The translations under genes and the position numbers were made by a program. The notes below the pieces were generated by a model, which saw only the letters and a list, made by a program, of their open reading frames with translations, was not told the DNA's origin and made no database searches. Shown piece by piece: positions 26,201 through 32,700 of a stretch of DNA of 60,000 bases. Positions within the stretch are counted from its first letter, which is position 1; every line of letters begins with the position of its first letter. The stretch is from Zygnema cylindricum (lineage: Eukaryota > Streptophyta > Zygnematophyceae > Zygnematales > Zygnemataceae), in assembly GCA_037447655.1 (NCBI GenBank), contig JBBHKE010000541.1, forward strand, positions 188,001 through 248,000, given 5' to 3'.

Positions 26201-28716
26201 ACCAATCATATTGATATGCAATTTCACTTTGCTGCAAACACTCTCACCTTTCGCTATATAAAACTTCCGTTCAATTGGCCGGCTATCTTACCAAAGCTCT
26301 CCACCGGCCTAATTTGAGCTTCATCCCATCTCTACAAGTATTTGCTTCTAACAAAGAGCTTTGGTATTGGAGTTTTACCTTTGTTCAAAGCTTTGTCCTG
26401 TATACGTAAAATTCCAGTAAATACTGGTATCTAGAAATCCCTCTATTTTTTATTTTATTTAAGCTCCTAGATTTTGGTTATTTAGAATTTTTTAGCCGTC
26501 CTATGATTTCTCGTCATACTTTAGCATCCACAGTCAGATTTATGACTCGATTTCAGACCGCGTCCCCTGCCCTTGACAGAAGAGGCAAATTACCCTATAA
26601 GGGCACAAATGATCTTTGAGTCTAGAGAGGTGTCTCTCGAGACAGGTTGTCTACACCTTACGGATTAATCACACAAAGGAGTTCCTTATCTCTTATCTAC
26701 TTTGACGTTCAGACTAATTTCTGTTGTCATGACTTCTAATCTAATACACATAACCGAGATACAAATTTACGTTTTTATGAGTAACATGATGGTAGTCATG
26801 ATATGTTTGGCAATTACAGTGTCCAAGCAGGTCAACGGCAATCAAACACTTGAGGAAGGCAGTGGAGGATGGTCTGGTGGAGTAAGTAGTGAAAGAGAAT
26901 GAGGTGGTGAAGGAGAGGGTAGTGGAGAATTTGGGGGAGGAGATACAAGGGCTGTCGAGAATCCTTTTCACGTTTCTATATAGCAACATCAATTTAAGAC
27001 CACGAGTGTCCTCGCATGAGTGTTTTCTAACATTCCAAACTAACACAACATTAAGAGATCTTAGCATTTGGATCACCAATTTTAATCTGATACAACTTTT
27101 TAACATATTTTCTTCTTGTTGTTGTAGTGTAGCCAAACTAGAATTTGATTGTTGTAACCTTTTGAATTTTTCTTTTAGCGGCACTATGTCACCGAAAGAA
27201 ATAGAAAGACATGAGAAAACATGTCACATATGTCTTACCAACATATGAAGACAAACAATTAATGTAAAGTTTCTAGAGAAAAAAATGCCTTCTTGTTGTT
27301 TTTGAAAGCTTTAGTCCTCTCTATATTTCGTGAGAGGAAGCTTCAAGACTTAGACATATTTTCAGAGTTGCTATTTGATACTACGTACCAGAATTAGTAT
27401 GACGTAAGAAGACGTCACTACAGTGCTTCGTGACAAGATGTATGCCGTTGACAAGATTTACAGGAAGTCCTTATCGGACAATTGTTATGTGATACGAAAA
27501 TTGCGGAATGGCGCGCAGCACATTATTTATGACATACCGCCCAATAGACAAGATTGGACCGACATAGAGGTAACAGAATCTTCAAGTGGACCACTATGAT
27601 GCGGCGAATCTCGTCGCGTACGAGATTCATTGTCGGTGCAAACTTTATTGAAACAGGAGTTTGTCTTCACGTGTATTTGTTTATTAGTGTGTATAGTTAG
27701 TATTAGTCATTCGTAGACAATTAGGGTTTGTCTATTTGTACAGAACAGTAGACGCACTGTTGTTTAACTTAGCGTACATCAGGTACGTAGTCAGATTTCA
27801 TTAGAGTACGGTTAGACAGTACCGTAACATACTTAACATGTTGTGTTTGGCTCGACAAGATAGTAGTAGAATTTATTTGTATAAATTCTAGGACTTAGTG
27901 TTTTTTATGTATTCCTTTCAAAGGTTTCAAGGAGCACATATGTGCATTTTAAGGGATATTCAGTGGGCTATATCTCTTGGTTTAATTGGGCGTTTTGTTT
28001 GAAACTTTGTGAGTTGCCAGCACACGCAATAAACTGTACTTTGGTGCAGTTTGGGGCCATTTGGCCATTTTAATTGCTTTATGTAGTGGGTCAAAGTCGG
28101 TATCTTGAGTGCTTCCTATCTTTGGTTTTGTGATGGCTACTACTTCAGCAACAGCTGGCGGCTGTCATAGAACAACACGTCGTCCATCCTAAATCTTTAT
28201 CATAGCATGGGTTTTATATAATTGTTATTAAATACAGTCTAATTCTAAATGACGCTTATAAAGATTTGGCATTAAGAAAAAAAAATGAGTTGTTAAAGCT
28301 ACCTATTCTCGATTGGGCAATTGAAACATGCACCTGGTATTGACAACAATGATTTGCGATCCTCAAAACCATTTTACCTTATCGAAAAATATTTTGCTAA
28401 GATTTTAAATAACAGACTAATAAGTTTTAGAACCGAAACGGCTCTCGTCTAATACTTTCCTAGTAGCACTTTGAGCGTAAGAGAACCCTAAGAATGCTAC
28501 AGAAATAGAAGGGAATAAAAACGATGACGTGGCCACATAACAGAGATGCACCTTAGGGTTTTACGAGTTACAAAATCGCTGGCATGATATGTTTGATAAT
28601 TATGGTTTCCATGGCAGTAAGTGGAAATCAAAGACCTGAGGGAGGAAGAGGAGGGGGTGAAAGAGGGGGTAGGGTATGTGGATTCCGGCGAGGAGACACA
28701 GGGGGTGGCGGGGCTC
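2060..28716 (-). CDS. Multi-exon gene for a repeated PPC-like domain protein with polyproline linkers (partial)
   Basis: Nineteen exons on the minus strand form the series C-C-A-B-D-C-A-B-D-C-A-B-D-C-A-B-D-A-B. A, B and D together encode one domain of about 128 residues: CKGPPC at the start, SLPFNYEGDTT, GPDVGF, then STCDNSTFDTTLYVYN, AYNDDSC, RISLLRNNTYII and finally IVDGYSSSS..FSIKIW. This order fits the prepeptidase C-terminal type domain (GDTT, PDV.F.Y, S.FDT.LYVY, NDD.C, .TYYIVVDGY). Four cysteines and about four N-glycosylation sequons per domain suggest a secreted protein. Linkers are rich in PPPP and SPPP and are probable hydroxyproline O-glycosylation sites, as in algal wall or matrix glycoproteins. 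All junctions keep frame and no exon contains a stop. No start, signal peptide or stop codon is visible, so the gene is partial or truncated. Domain family is inferred; exon structure is seen directly. Confidence 0.7.
2690..2880 (+). repeat. Conserved intronic block, copy 1
   Basis: Same block as at 6.41, 12.77, 18.30 and 23.25 kb, always in the A-to-B intron. GATGGTGAAGTT and the ACCTAGGCGAA motif are kept, but an indel and a stop (DGEVV then TAG) break the plus-strand frame. Confidence 0.6.
3831..3988 (-). CDS. Exon A of module 1
   Basis: 158 bp, phase 1-0. CKGPPCQRTYNN, SSLPFNYEGDTT, GRDVGFLYRPLADQ. The conserved GPDV has become GRDV. Open throughout. Confidence 0.7.
4402..4625. mobile_element. 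MITE with CACCGTGAATCGCTAT termini
   Basis: 224 bp including flanks. The ends GTACACCGTGAATCGCTAT (4402-4420) and its exact reverse complement (4607-4625) are perfect; similarity continues with AGCGTT. TA on each side of CACCGTG fits a TA target duplication (Tc1/mariner-type non-autonomous element). Two short direct repeats of CCCCAAATTCCCAATTAG lie inside. No coding capacity. Confidence 0.75.
4867..4927 (-). CDS. Exon D of module 2
   Basis: 61 bp, phase 0-1. IVDGFSFSSFGHFSIQIL. Donor G/GTCAGTG. No linker exon is found between this exon and the next A exon, but D (ends phase 1) and A (starts phase 1) still join in frame. Confidence 0.66.
5842..6006 (-). CDS. Exon B of module 2
   Basis: 55 codons, phase 0-0. 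AVTVSTCENSAFDTTLYVYN, AYDDDSC, RISLLRNNTYII. The NST sequon after the first cysteine is lost (NSA). Confidence 0.72.
6410..6715 (+). repeat. Conserved intronic block, copy 2
   Basis: Plus-strand reading frame open from 6445 to 6711 (88 codons; VVTGGNGEFCDGVVV, TTSGTKDLG). Aligned copies at 18.3 and 23.3 kb also keep a frame through the same part. Coding status unknown; see the corresponding finding. Confidence 0.5.
7148..7305 (-). CDS. Exon A of module 2
   Basis: 158 bp, phase 1-0. CKGPPCERTYNN, SSLPFNYEGDTT, GPDVGFLYRPPVDQ. It is preceded by the longest linker-to-domain intron (about 3.5 kb), which contains the polypyrimidine insertion. Confidence 0.72.
8645..9530 (+). repeat. Polypyrimidine insertion (C/T-rich on plus strand)
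   Basis: About 880 bp almost purely C and T on the plus strand, with degenerate internal units containing GCTGRCCC and TCTCCCTC. It is absent from the corresponding intron of module 3 (15.6-15.7 kb), so it was inserted or expanded in the linker-to-A intron of module 2. Long open frames here (Pro/Ser/Leu-rich) reflect composition, not genes. Confidence 0.8.
10375..10592. mobile_element. Diverged copy of the CACCGTGAATCGC MITE
   Basis: Left end ACCGTGAATCGCTATTAG; the right end TTAACACTGATAATGTTTCA is its diverged reverse complement. The interior (ATTTTGTGCTCA..GGG) is shared with 16.27-16.49 kb, so the insertion predates the module duplication. Confidence 0.55.
10836..10925 (-). CDS. Exon C (polyproline linker) before module 2
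   Basis: 30 codons, phase 1-1. GAPPPPVIPSPPPPPHPPP then LSPPSPPPPPA. Donor CAG/GTGGTG. Acceptor TGAACAG as in other copies. Confidence 0.7.
11428..11488 (-). CDS. Exon D of module 3
   Basis: 61 bp, phase 0-1. IVDGYSSSSFGLFSIRIW; donor G/GTTAGTGC. Confidence 0.7.
12374..12538 (-). CDS. Exon B of module 3
   Basis: 55 codons, phase 0-0. STCDNSTFDTTLYVYN, EAYNDDSC, SISLLQNNTYII. All features of the consensus are kept. Confidence 0.73.
12765..12960 (+). repeat. Conserved intronic block, copy 3 (truncated)
   Basis: Matches the other blocks through GTAGGTGATGATTATATTTGC and ACCTAAGACCTGGGTGAA. The frame has a stop where others read DLG. It is cut off by the copia LTR relic starting about 12,915. 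Confidence 0.5.
12915..13401 (+). repeat. 5' LTR relic of a copia element (outer-element family)
   Basis: Ends AATCCTATCA followed by TTTAGTAGCGGAGC, aligned with the LTR end and primer site of the outer copia (GATCCTATCA then AGTGGTATCGGAGC). Estimated length of about 485 bp agrees with the 475/495-bp LTRs of that element. Left border approximate. Confidence 0.65.
13446..13790 (+). pseudogene. Copia Gag N-terminal relic
   Basis: 114 codons, Lys/Arg-rich. The start VVARGKKEKGTPSPS resembles LVAMGRKKKNTPSPT at the Gag start of the outer copia (46.2 kb), at the same distance from the primer site. The rest is too diverged to assign. On its own it could be mistaken for an SR-like nuclear protein; the LTR/PBS context argues for a Gag remnant. 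Confidence 0.55.
14030..14134 (+). pseudogene. Copia Pol C-terminus relic
   Basis: Frame ELNYVTMV, stop, then VLDMLTKFAMHAVFVRGRPK and TGLV with a stop. It matches the Pol end of the outer copia (YVTTLEEAADMLTK, RGRPKLGLV) at 33.97-34.12 kb. Only the beginning and end of the element are left: everything from mid-Gag to RNase H and the 3' LTR is missing. Confidence 0.7.
14793..14950 (-). CDS. Exon A of module 3
   Basis: 158 bp, phase 1-0. VCKGPPCERTYNN, SSLPFNYEGDTT, GPDVGFQYRTPADQ. Joined to exon B it reads ADQ-VVTISTC. Confidence 0.72.
16271..16490. mobile_element. Diverged copy of the CACCGTGAATCGC MITE
   Basis: Right end TTAACGCTAATATTGATTCA followed by CGATC, the reverse complement of the family terminus. 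The left end is eroded. Interior shared with 10.4-10.6 kb and located at the same intron position of the neighbouring module. Confidence 0.55.
16743..16826 (-). CDS. Exon C (regular polyproline linker)
   Basis: 28 codons, phase 1-1. The most regular linker: GAPPPPLSPPLPPSPP followed by LPPPSPPPSPPPP. It resembles hydroxyproline-rich spacers of algal and plant wall proteins. Confidence 0.72.
17277..17337 (-). CDS. Exon D of module 4
   Basis: 61 bp, phase 0-1. IVDGYSSSSSGVFSIKIW; donor G/GTTAGTGC identical to the module 3 and 5 copies. Confidence 0.7.
17754..17918 (-). CDS. Exon B of module 4
   Basis: 55 codons, phase 0-0. STCDNSFFDTTLYVYN, AYDDQSC, RITLLRNSTYII. An inserted-looking Gln changes the usual NDDSC spacing, but total length is unchanged, so it is a substitution set and not an indel. 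Confidence 0.72.
18300..18595 (+). repeat. Conserved intronic block, copy 4
   Basis: Plus-strand frame AVSVDDGEVCGSAIV, FITSGNLDLD, CEGM, TRKKGVM is open, and aligns with 23.3 kb. CCGTCAACCGTCACGG near 18,331 and CATCACGGTTGGCGG near 18,556 look like inverted termini, so the block may be an old TIR element. Confidence 0.5.
18590..19340 (+). repeat. Degenerate minisatellite (TGCGTGTC/TGCATCTC units)
   Basis: First about 190 bp of GTGCGCG-rich alternating purine-pyrimidine sequence, then about 550 bp of 8-12-bp units such as TCTGCGTG, TTTGCATC and TCTACGTC, ending in TGCG and TG runs. Open frames in several phases (Cys/Leu/Ser-rich) come from the periodicity. It lies in the A-to-B intron of module 4, directly after the conserved block. 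Confidence 0.85.
20819..20976 (-). CDS. Exon A of module 4
   Basis: 158 bp, phase 1-0, donor CAG/GTGGGC. Encodes CKGPPCERTYNN, ITSLPFNYEGDTT and GPDFGFQYRPRANQ. The usual PDV has become PDF. Open throughout. Confidence 0.7.
21337..21381 (-). CDS. Exon C (short polyproline linker)
   Basis: 15 codons, phase 1-1: GAPLPPPSPPSPPPP. The shortest linker of the array. The intron to the next A exon is only about 360 bp here, against 1.8 kb and 3.5 kb in other modules, so an intron deletion occurred. Confidence 0.7.
21827..21887 (-). CDS. Exon D (C-terminal strand of PPC-like domain), module 5
   Basis: 61 bp, phase 0-1. Encodes IVDGYSSLSSGVFSIKIWIG. Joined to exon B it reads NTYII-IVDGY, the typical closing strand of PPC-like domains. 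Donor G/GTTAGTG. Confidence 0.7.
22665..22829 (-). CDS. Exon B (middle of PPC-like domain), module 5
   Basis: 165 bp, 55 codons, phase 0-0. Acceptor CCTCAG, donor GTGAGT. Encodes VVTLSTCDNSSFDTTLYVYN, with FNDDFC in place of the usual YNDDSC. Both cysteines are kept. Confidence 0.72.
23245..23555 (+). repeat. Conserved intronic block, copy 5
   Basis: Frame VVSVDGGEVCAGAIV, FITSDTLDLG, CEGM, TRKKGVI, open from 23,285 to 23,488. Closest to the copy at 18.3 kb. Confidence 0.5.
24030..24500 (+). repeat. Degenerate GAGAGTGAGAGTG minisatellite
   Basis: About 470 bp purine-rich on the plus strand, built from GAGAGTGA, GTGAGAGT and related hexamer/octamer units. Sits in the A-to-B intron of module 5, near the place occupied by a different minisatellite in module 4. 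Confidence 0.85.
25474..25631 (-). CDS. Exon A (N-terminal part of PPC-like domain), module 5
   Basis: 158 bp, phase 1-0. Acceptor TTGCAG, donor CAG/GTAGGC. Encodes CKGPPCERTYNN, SLPFNYEGDTT and GPDVGFQYR. First codon is completed as Gly with the preceding linker. Open throughout. Confidence 0.7.
25812..26353 (+). repeat. Single copia-type LTR
   Basis: Begins TGTTGATATGTATTAGG and ends CTTCTAACA, the usual TG..CA termini of plant copia LTRs. A primer-site-like sequence follows 8 bp later, and a TATA box lies about 95 bp before the end. 542 bp. No Gag/Pol frame and no second LTR were recognised, so it is a truncated element. It lies antisense in the linker-to-A intron of module 5. Confidence 0.6.
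26255..26263 (+). promoter_or_regulatory. TATA box of the LTR
   Basis: TATATAAAA inside the LTR; position in the 3' third of the LTR is typical for the U3 promoter. Confidence 0.5.
26362..26372 (+). other. Primer binding site-like sequence
   Basis: TGGTATTGGAG resembles the plant copia primer site TGGTATCAGAG complementary to the 3' end of initiator tRNA-Met. Confidence 0.45.
26850..26963 (-). CDS. Exon C (diverged Pro/Ser linker)
   Basis: 38 codons, the longest linker. It is less regular than the others (VSPPPNSPLPSPSPP then Leu/Ser-rich, then TPPDHPPLP). Acceptor GTGAAAAG; the donor has slipped by one base to A/GTGTTT but phase 1 is kept. It follows another C exon with no A, B or D between them, consistent with a deleted domain. 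Confidence 0.55.
27438..27599 (+). pseudogene. Possible retroelement integrase C-terminal fragment
   Basis: Fifty-three codons open from an ATG, MYAVDKIYRKSLSDNCYVIR then KLRNGAQHIIYDIPP. The pattern LSDN.YVI....NG.Q resembles the SH3-like C-terminal part of LTR-retrotransposon integrases, where a short reading such as this closes Pol. A perfect 9-bp hairpin follows directly. The segment 27.3-28.36 kb interrupts sequence shared by other modules, so it was inserted. Assignment is tentative. Confidence 0.3.
27606..27628. other. Perfect hairpin
   Basis: GAATCTCGT and ACGAGATTC separated by CGCGT. Just after the stop of the putative integrase fragment. Confidence 0.7.
28636..28716 (-). CDS. Exon C (polyproline linker), most upstream copy
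   Basis: 27 codons, phase 1-1. Acceptor TGAACAG and donor CAG/GTCTTT. Encodes GAPPPPVSP followed by an Arg-Arg-Asn interruption and then LSPPPPLPPS. In the next intron upstream lies only half a D exon, where the array homology ends. Confidence 0.65.
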
Positions 28717-29097
28717 CTGTTCAGATCCCCATAAGGCAACAACATTTTAAAAGCATAAGTGTCCCAGTCTGAACGTTTTCTAGCAGGAAAAAAATCATAA
28801 TCATGAGATGTAAACATTTGAATCACCAAAGCTAGTCTGAAATAAATTTTTAGCATAAGTTTTGTTCTTTGCCAAAAATATCGAAAATTGGTGATACTGC
28901 TTGTATTTGTTTCTATAAACATCTAAAATTTAACTTAGCTTTAACTTTAATTTTTTTTTACTAAACCATTTTGTCGATGATTCATATGATAAACAACGGT
29001 TTGAACGAAGGGTCAAACATGCTCACCCACAAGTGTTAGGATATATACTTATTTGTTTTTTGTAAACGTAATTGTTGATATATTTTGAAGCGCTAAC

Positions 29098-29123
29098 CAC
29101 AAACCCAAATATTTATTGACTTG
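29098..29123 (-). pseudogene. Truncated D exon at the array edge
   Basis: Minus-strand SINIWVC with donor G/GTTAGCG corresponds to the FSIKIWIG end of intact D exons. Homology stops in the middle of the exon, and a stop codon appears upstream in the continuing frame. Marks the break of the modular array. Confidence 0.6.
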
Positions 29124-29396
29124 ATAATTTCTTCCAATAGACATCACATTTCACGTAGCCCACATGTGATTCACCAAATGATTATATTTAATCCAATTCA
29201 TATGACATTTCTTCTAGCACGTTATAAAAAAATTCAACCAATGGACTTGGCATGTGGTCCAGTCAAGAAGGCCTTTATCAACCGGACATGATTTTTCATT
29301 TTTCTTTTTGTGGTATGGCACATAATCGAGTTGACATGACTCATCTTATAGTTGATTATTCTCTATACTTGATATGATCTCTTAGCCCCATTCTAT

Positions 29397-29732
29397 CTAA
29401 TAAACTCGGTCTTTTATCTAATTGACATGTCATTCTACCTAATAAACTTGGTCTTTTATCTAATTGACATGTCATTCTACCTAATAAACTTGGTCTTTTA
29501 TCTAATTGACATGCCATTCTACCTAATAAACTTGGTCTTTAATCTAATTGACATGCCATTCTACCTAATAAACTCGGTCCTTTATCTAATTGACACGCCA
29601 TTCTACCTAATAAACTTGATCCTTTATCTAATTGACACGCAATTCTACCTAATAAACTTGGTCTTTTATCTAATTGACATGCCATTCTACCTAATAGACT
29701 TGGTCTTTAATCTAATTGACATGACATAATGC
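29397..29732 (+). repeat. 42-bp minisatellite, eight units
   Basis: Exactly 8 units of 42 bp (CTAATAAACTTGGTCTTTTA, then TCTAATTGACATGCCATTCT and AC). Units differ by few substitutions and no indel. One frame stays open (MPFYLINLVFYLID repeated) because 42 is a multiple of 3; there is no supporting gene context. Confidence 0.95.
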
Positions 29733-32700
29733 CCTGTTATAAGGCAATTCATTGAATTAGCAGAAATTTTTGTAGTAAATGGGTTATTCATCCAATCGAC
29801 ATGACACGTCATCCAGTCAACAAAGAAAAATCATGCATCAATCTCTTTCCTCCACCTATTTTTCTAGTAACTTCTTTCCCTCCCTCCTTTTTAAGCATCT
29901 ATTCTCAAACCATTTTTTGGTAGTTGTTCCATTTTTCTACCAAATGTAAGAAAATGGCCCTCCCGTATTATTGCATATACCAGAAATTGCCCACCTCGAC
30001 CTGATTATCTAAGCAAGAACAGAAAACGTTGAAACTTTCATGGTTTCTAAATGATGGTTTCCATAAATGACGTGTTTAAATTACTGGTTGACTTTGACTT
30101 TTCCCATCCGTTTATCATTTCACAAGTCCTAATTAAAGCTTACAAGGTAGGAATAAAAGGGAAAAGAAATATTTGCCGAAATTTTGTGTATTTTTTAAGA
30201 AATGTGGGAGAACCTCTGATTCCATGCTCATTATAGAAAACAGGAGATATCCACTCGAAAAGTGGTGGCTTTGGAATGGAAGCAGTGATGGGCAGCCTGA
30301 AAAGGTTTATAAATAGTGGAATCTCCATTTTTCCCGGACACCTTTATTCGTCTTAGTAGCAGTAAATAAAAGCTGTCAGGCGCACTTAAAATTTTACAAA
30401 TCCACCCTAATTTGCATACTCCTATTTTGATTTTAAAAATGGTTTCGGTACCCATCAGATTCTCATTTTCATTTTTTTTACATTCAATTTTCAGGCTCGG
30501 GTAAACGAAAATAAGAAATTTGCACCATTGTTGTACAACTATTTTCCTTTTTTTACTTTTTATTATGTTTTTAATGGTGATTTTTGTACCTCAGCACCTT
30601 CAAGGACATTCCATCCCTTACCTAGATTAAAATTATTCAGAATCAAATGTAAAATCGTTCAAAAGGCATGTCACTTCACAAGAGAGCTTCCTCGCTTCCG
30701 TACACAATTAAGGTTTGACTCATACGTACGGAGATACAACTTTCAATTCAGATTTCAAATTCGATCGAACGGTTCTACCTTTTCTTTAGAAAGGGCCCGG
30801 ATGTTGTACGGACATACCTAATAATTTGGACGCCATGGCGTGCAGAGTGAGCATCAGCAGGAGCCATCGAACTAACATGGCGCTGTCGTTATCGATAAAA
30901 ACAAAACAGGAAAAAGGATCAACAGAAGGAAAAGAAGTAAAGAACTAACAAAGAACAGCAGGTATTCTCACTTGAGGTTACCATTAAGGTACACTTGTAC
31001 CATTTACACGTGCGAAACAGGTAGATTTTAATATTTGTGGACTGAAACGAGACATGTACTTTTCATTAATCTATACTGGTACAGGTTGACGTCACGTAAC
31101 CATCAAAACGCCTTCGGACACACATAACTCCCGTGTCTCAGTTTCATCTACATTACGTAACAATCGAAAAAAACTGAGGACACTCATTACTCCAGATCTC
31201 CAGTTTCATCTGCACCGCTTAATGTTTTTTTTCACCACTCAAAATATATTTTCTCCGTGCACACATCTCCGATTTTCGATTGGAGACTACCAATAGGAAG
31301 CTGGGAAAGTTGACTTTCTATCGCACGTCGGAATAATAATCCGATAAGTGTGCACTGAGAAAAGGTGTTTTGAGAGGCAAAAATAACATTAACCATCGAA
31401 AACTTCTCCGGACGCATGTAACAGCCCAGACCTCTAGTATTATTTACAGTTCGGACGTCGATTGAAACGCTGAACGGATATCGATACACATAACGTCCGT
31501 TTTTGTGATTTCACATTCAAGCATGACGTCAGAAAATGCGTTGTCGTCAAACTGGTCACCAAGTTACCAGACTTATGGGACAAGCTGAGCAACGACCTCC
31601 GTTTTCATTGGACCTCATAAATGTACGATTTCAGCAACAGTCATATCGAACGACCAGAGTTTAGCTGTGCGACAAAGATCTTAATGACATATTGGCAAGT
31701 CTTTAAAACCGTACACTTTTAGCTCGTACGTTGCAATTAACCATTCCCGTGTCGACTTTACAAGATCCCATCCCTCGCACGCCACAGCCTAGGTTCCTTA
31801 CGAGGCCCAGTAGTTAAGAAGACCGTGTGGACCGGTCCACACTCCGTAGCGTAACTGTCCCACACGCCGTAATCGGGTATCTCAATAGGGTCATAGAGTT
31901 TGTTTTGAGTTTTTTATAATAAAACAAAAACAAGACGGAAATAAAATAACCCTAAACATACGGTCGCGCGGAGAAAACGAGGTGTGGCCCCAATCAGCGT
32001 GCTCGCAGGTGCGAAAAGTTGCAAAAGATGTCCAATTCGTACGGATTTCGACTTTTTGAATTTGTACTGTTTTAACTGATGGACTATACAAACCATAGTT
32101 CAAAAGTAGGCGTTTTTTGGTAGGCCTTTTGTAGGCCGCCTTTAGCGTAAGTTGTGTTACGGGCTTTCCATGTGATCTTCTAAGATCTCTACTTTCATCA
32201 GCGGCCGTCCGATCGTCCGAATCTGACGATAGTCCTATCGTAAGTTGTGTTATGGGCTTTCCATGTGATCTTCTTAGATCGTTACTTTCATCAACGACCG
32301 TCAGATCGTCTAAATCTGACAATTTAAATAAAAAGTCGCTCAAAACTCACAGAAAAAGATTTTTTTGTTCGGTTTTTTTTTCAAATTTAGACATGACGTT
32401 TAATTCTCTATCGATCTATGTGCAACTCAACCCTGTTACTATTTTATTTCATTTTGCGGCCAATACAATATGGGTCTTAAGGCCATATTGTATGTTTTGC
32501 ATACAATAGGCATATTGTATGGGCGTAAGGTCACCTACTTTTGAACTATGATACAAACCTGAAAAAAAATGAAAATGTACGGAAGATATACGAAAAATCT
32601 ACGACAGCTGTACCGAGTAGCCTTGACACGAGAAAGCTCATATTTCATTCTTAGTAATAAAGACCAAACAAAATAGCGTGAACATGTTTTCACATGGTCA

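Larger units (their letters stand above)
1285..29123 (-). repeat. Tandem array of duplicated exon-intron modules
   Basis: Five diverged copies of one genomic segment lie head to tail. Corresponding A exons begin on the plus strand at 3831, 7148, 14793, 20819 and 25474. Not only the exons but also long intron stretches recur in the same order, for example the block with CATTGGAGTCTATT near 2.96, 6.83, 14.18, 19.48 kb and the block with GACGTGGCCACATAA near 10.74, 16.64 and 28.53 kb. Unit length differs (3.3, 7.6, 6.0 and 4.7 kb between A exons) because of intron deletions and insertions. Homology stops abruptly near 29,123 inside a D exon. Confidence 0.85.

Noticed and set aside
29397-29732. 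CRISPR-like array
   Set aside because: Units are contiguous without variable spacers; eukaryotic minisatellite.
31891-32343. 150-codon minus-strand frame with internal repeat
   Set aside because: The 31-codon repeat comes from a 93-bp tandem duplication whose period is a multiple of 3; no family or splice context supports a gene.
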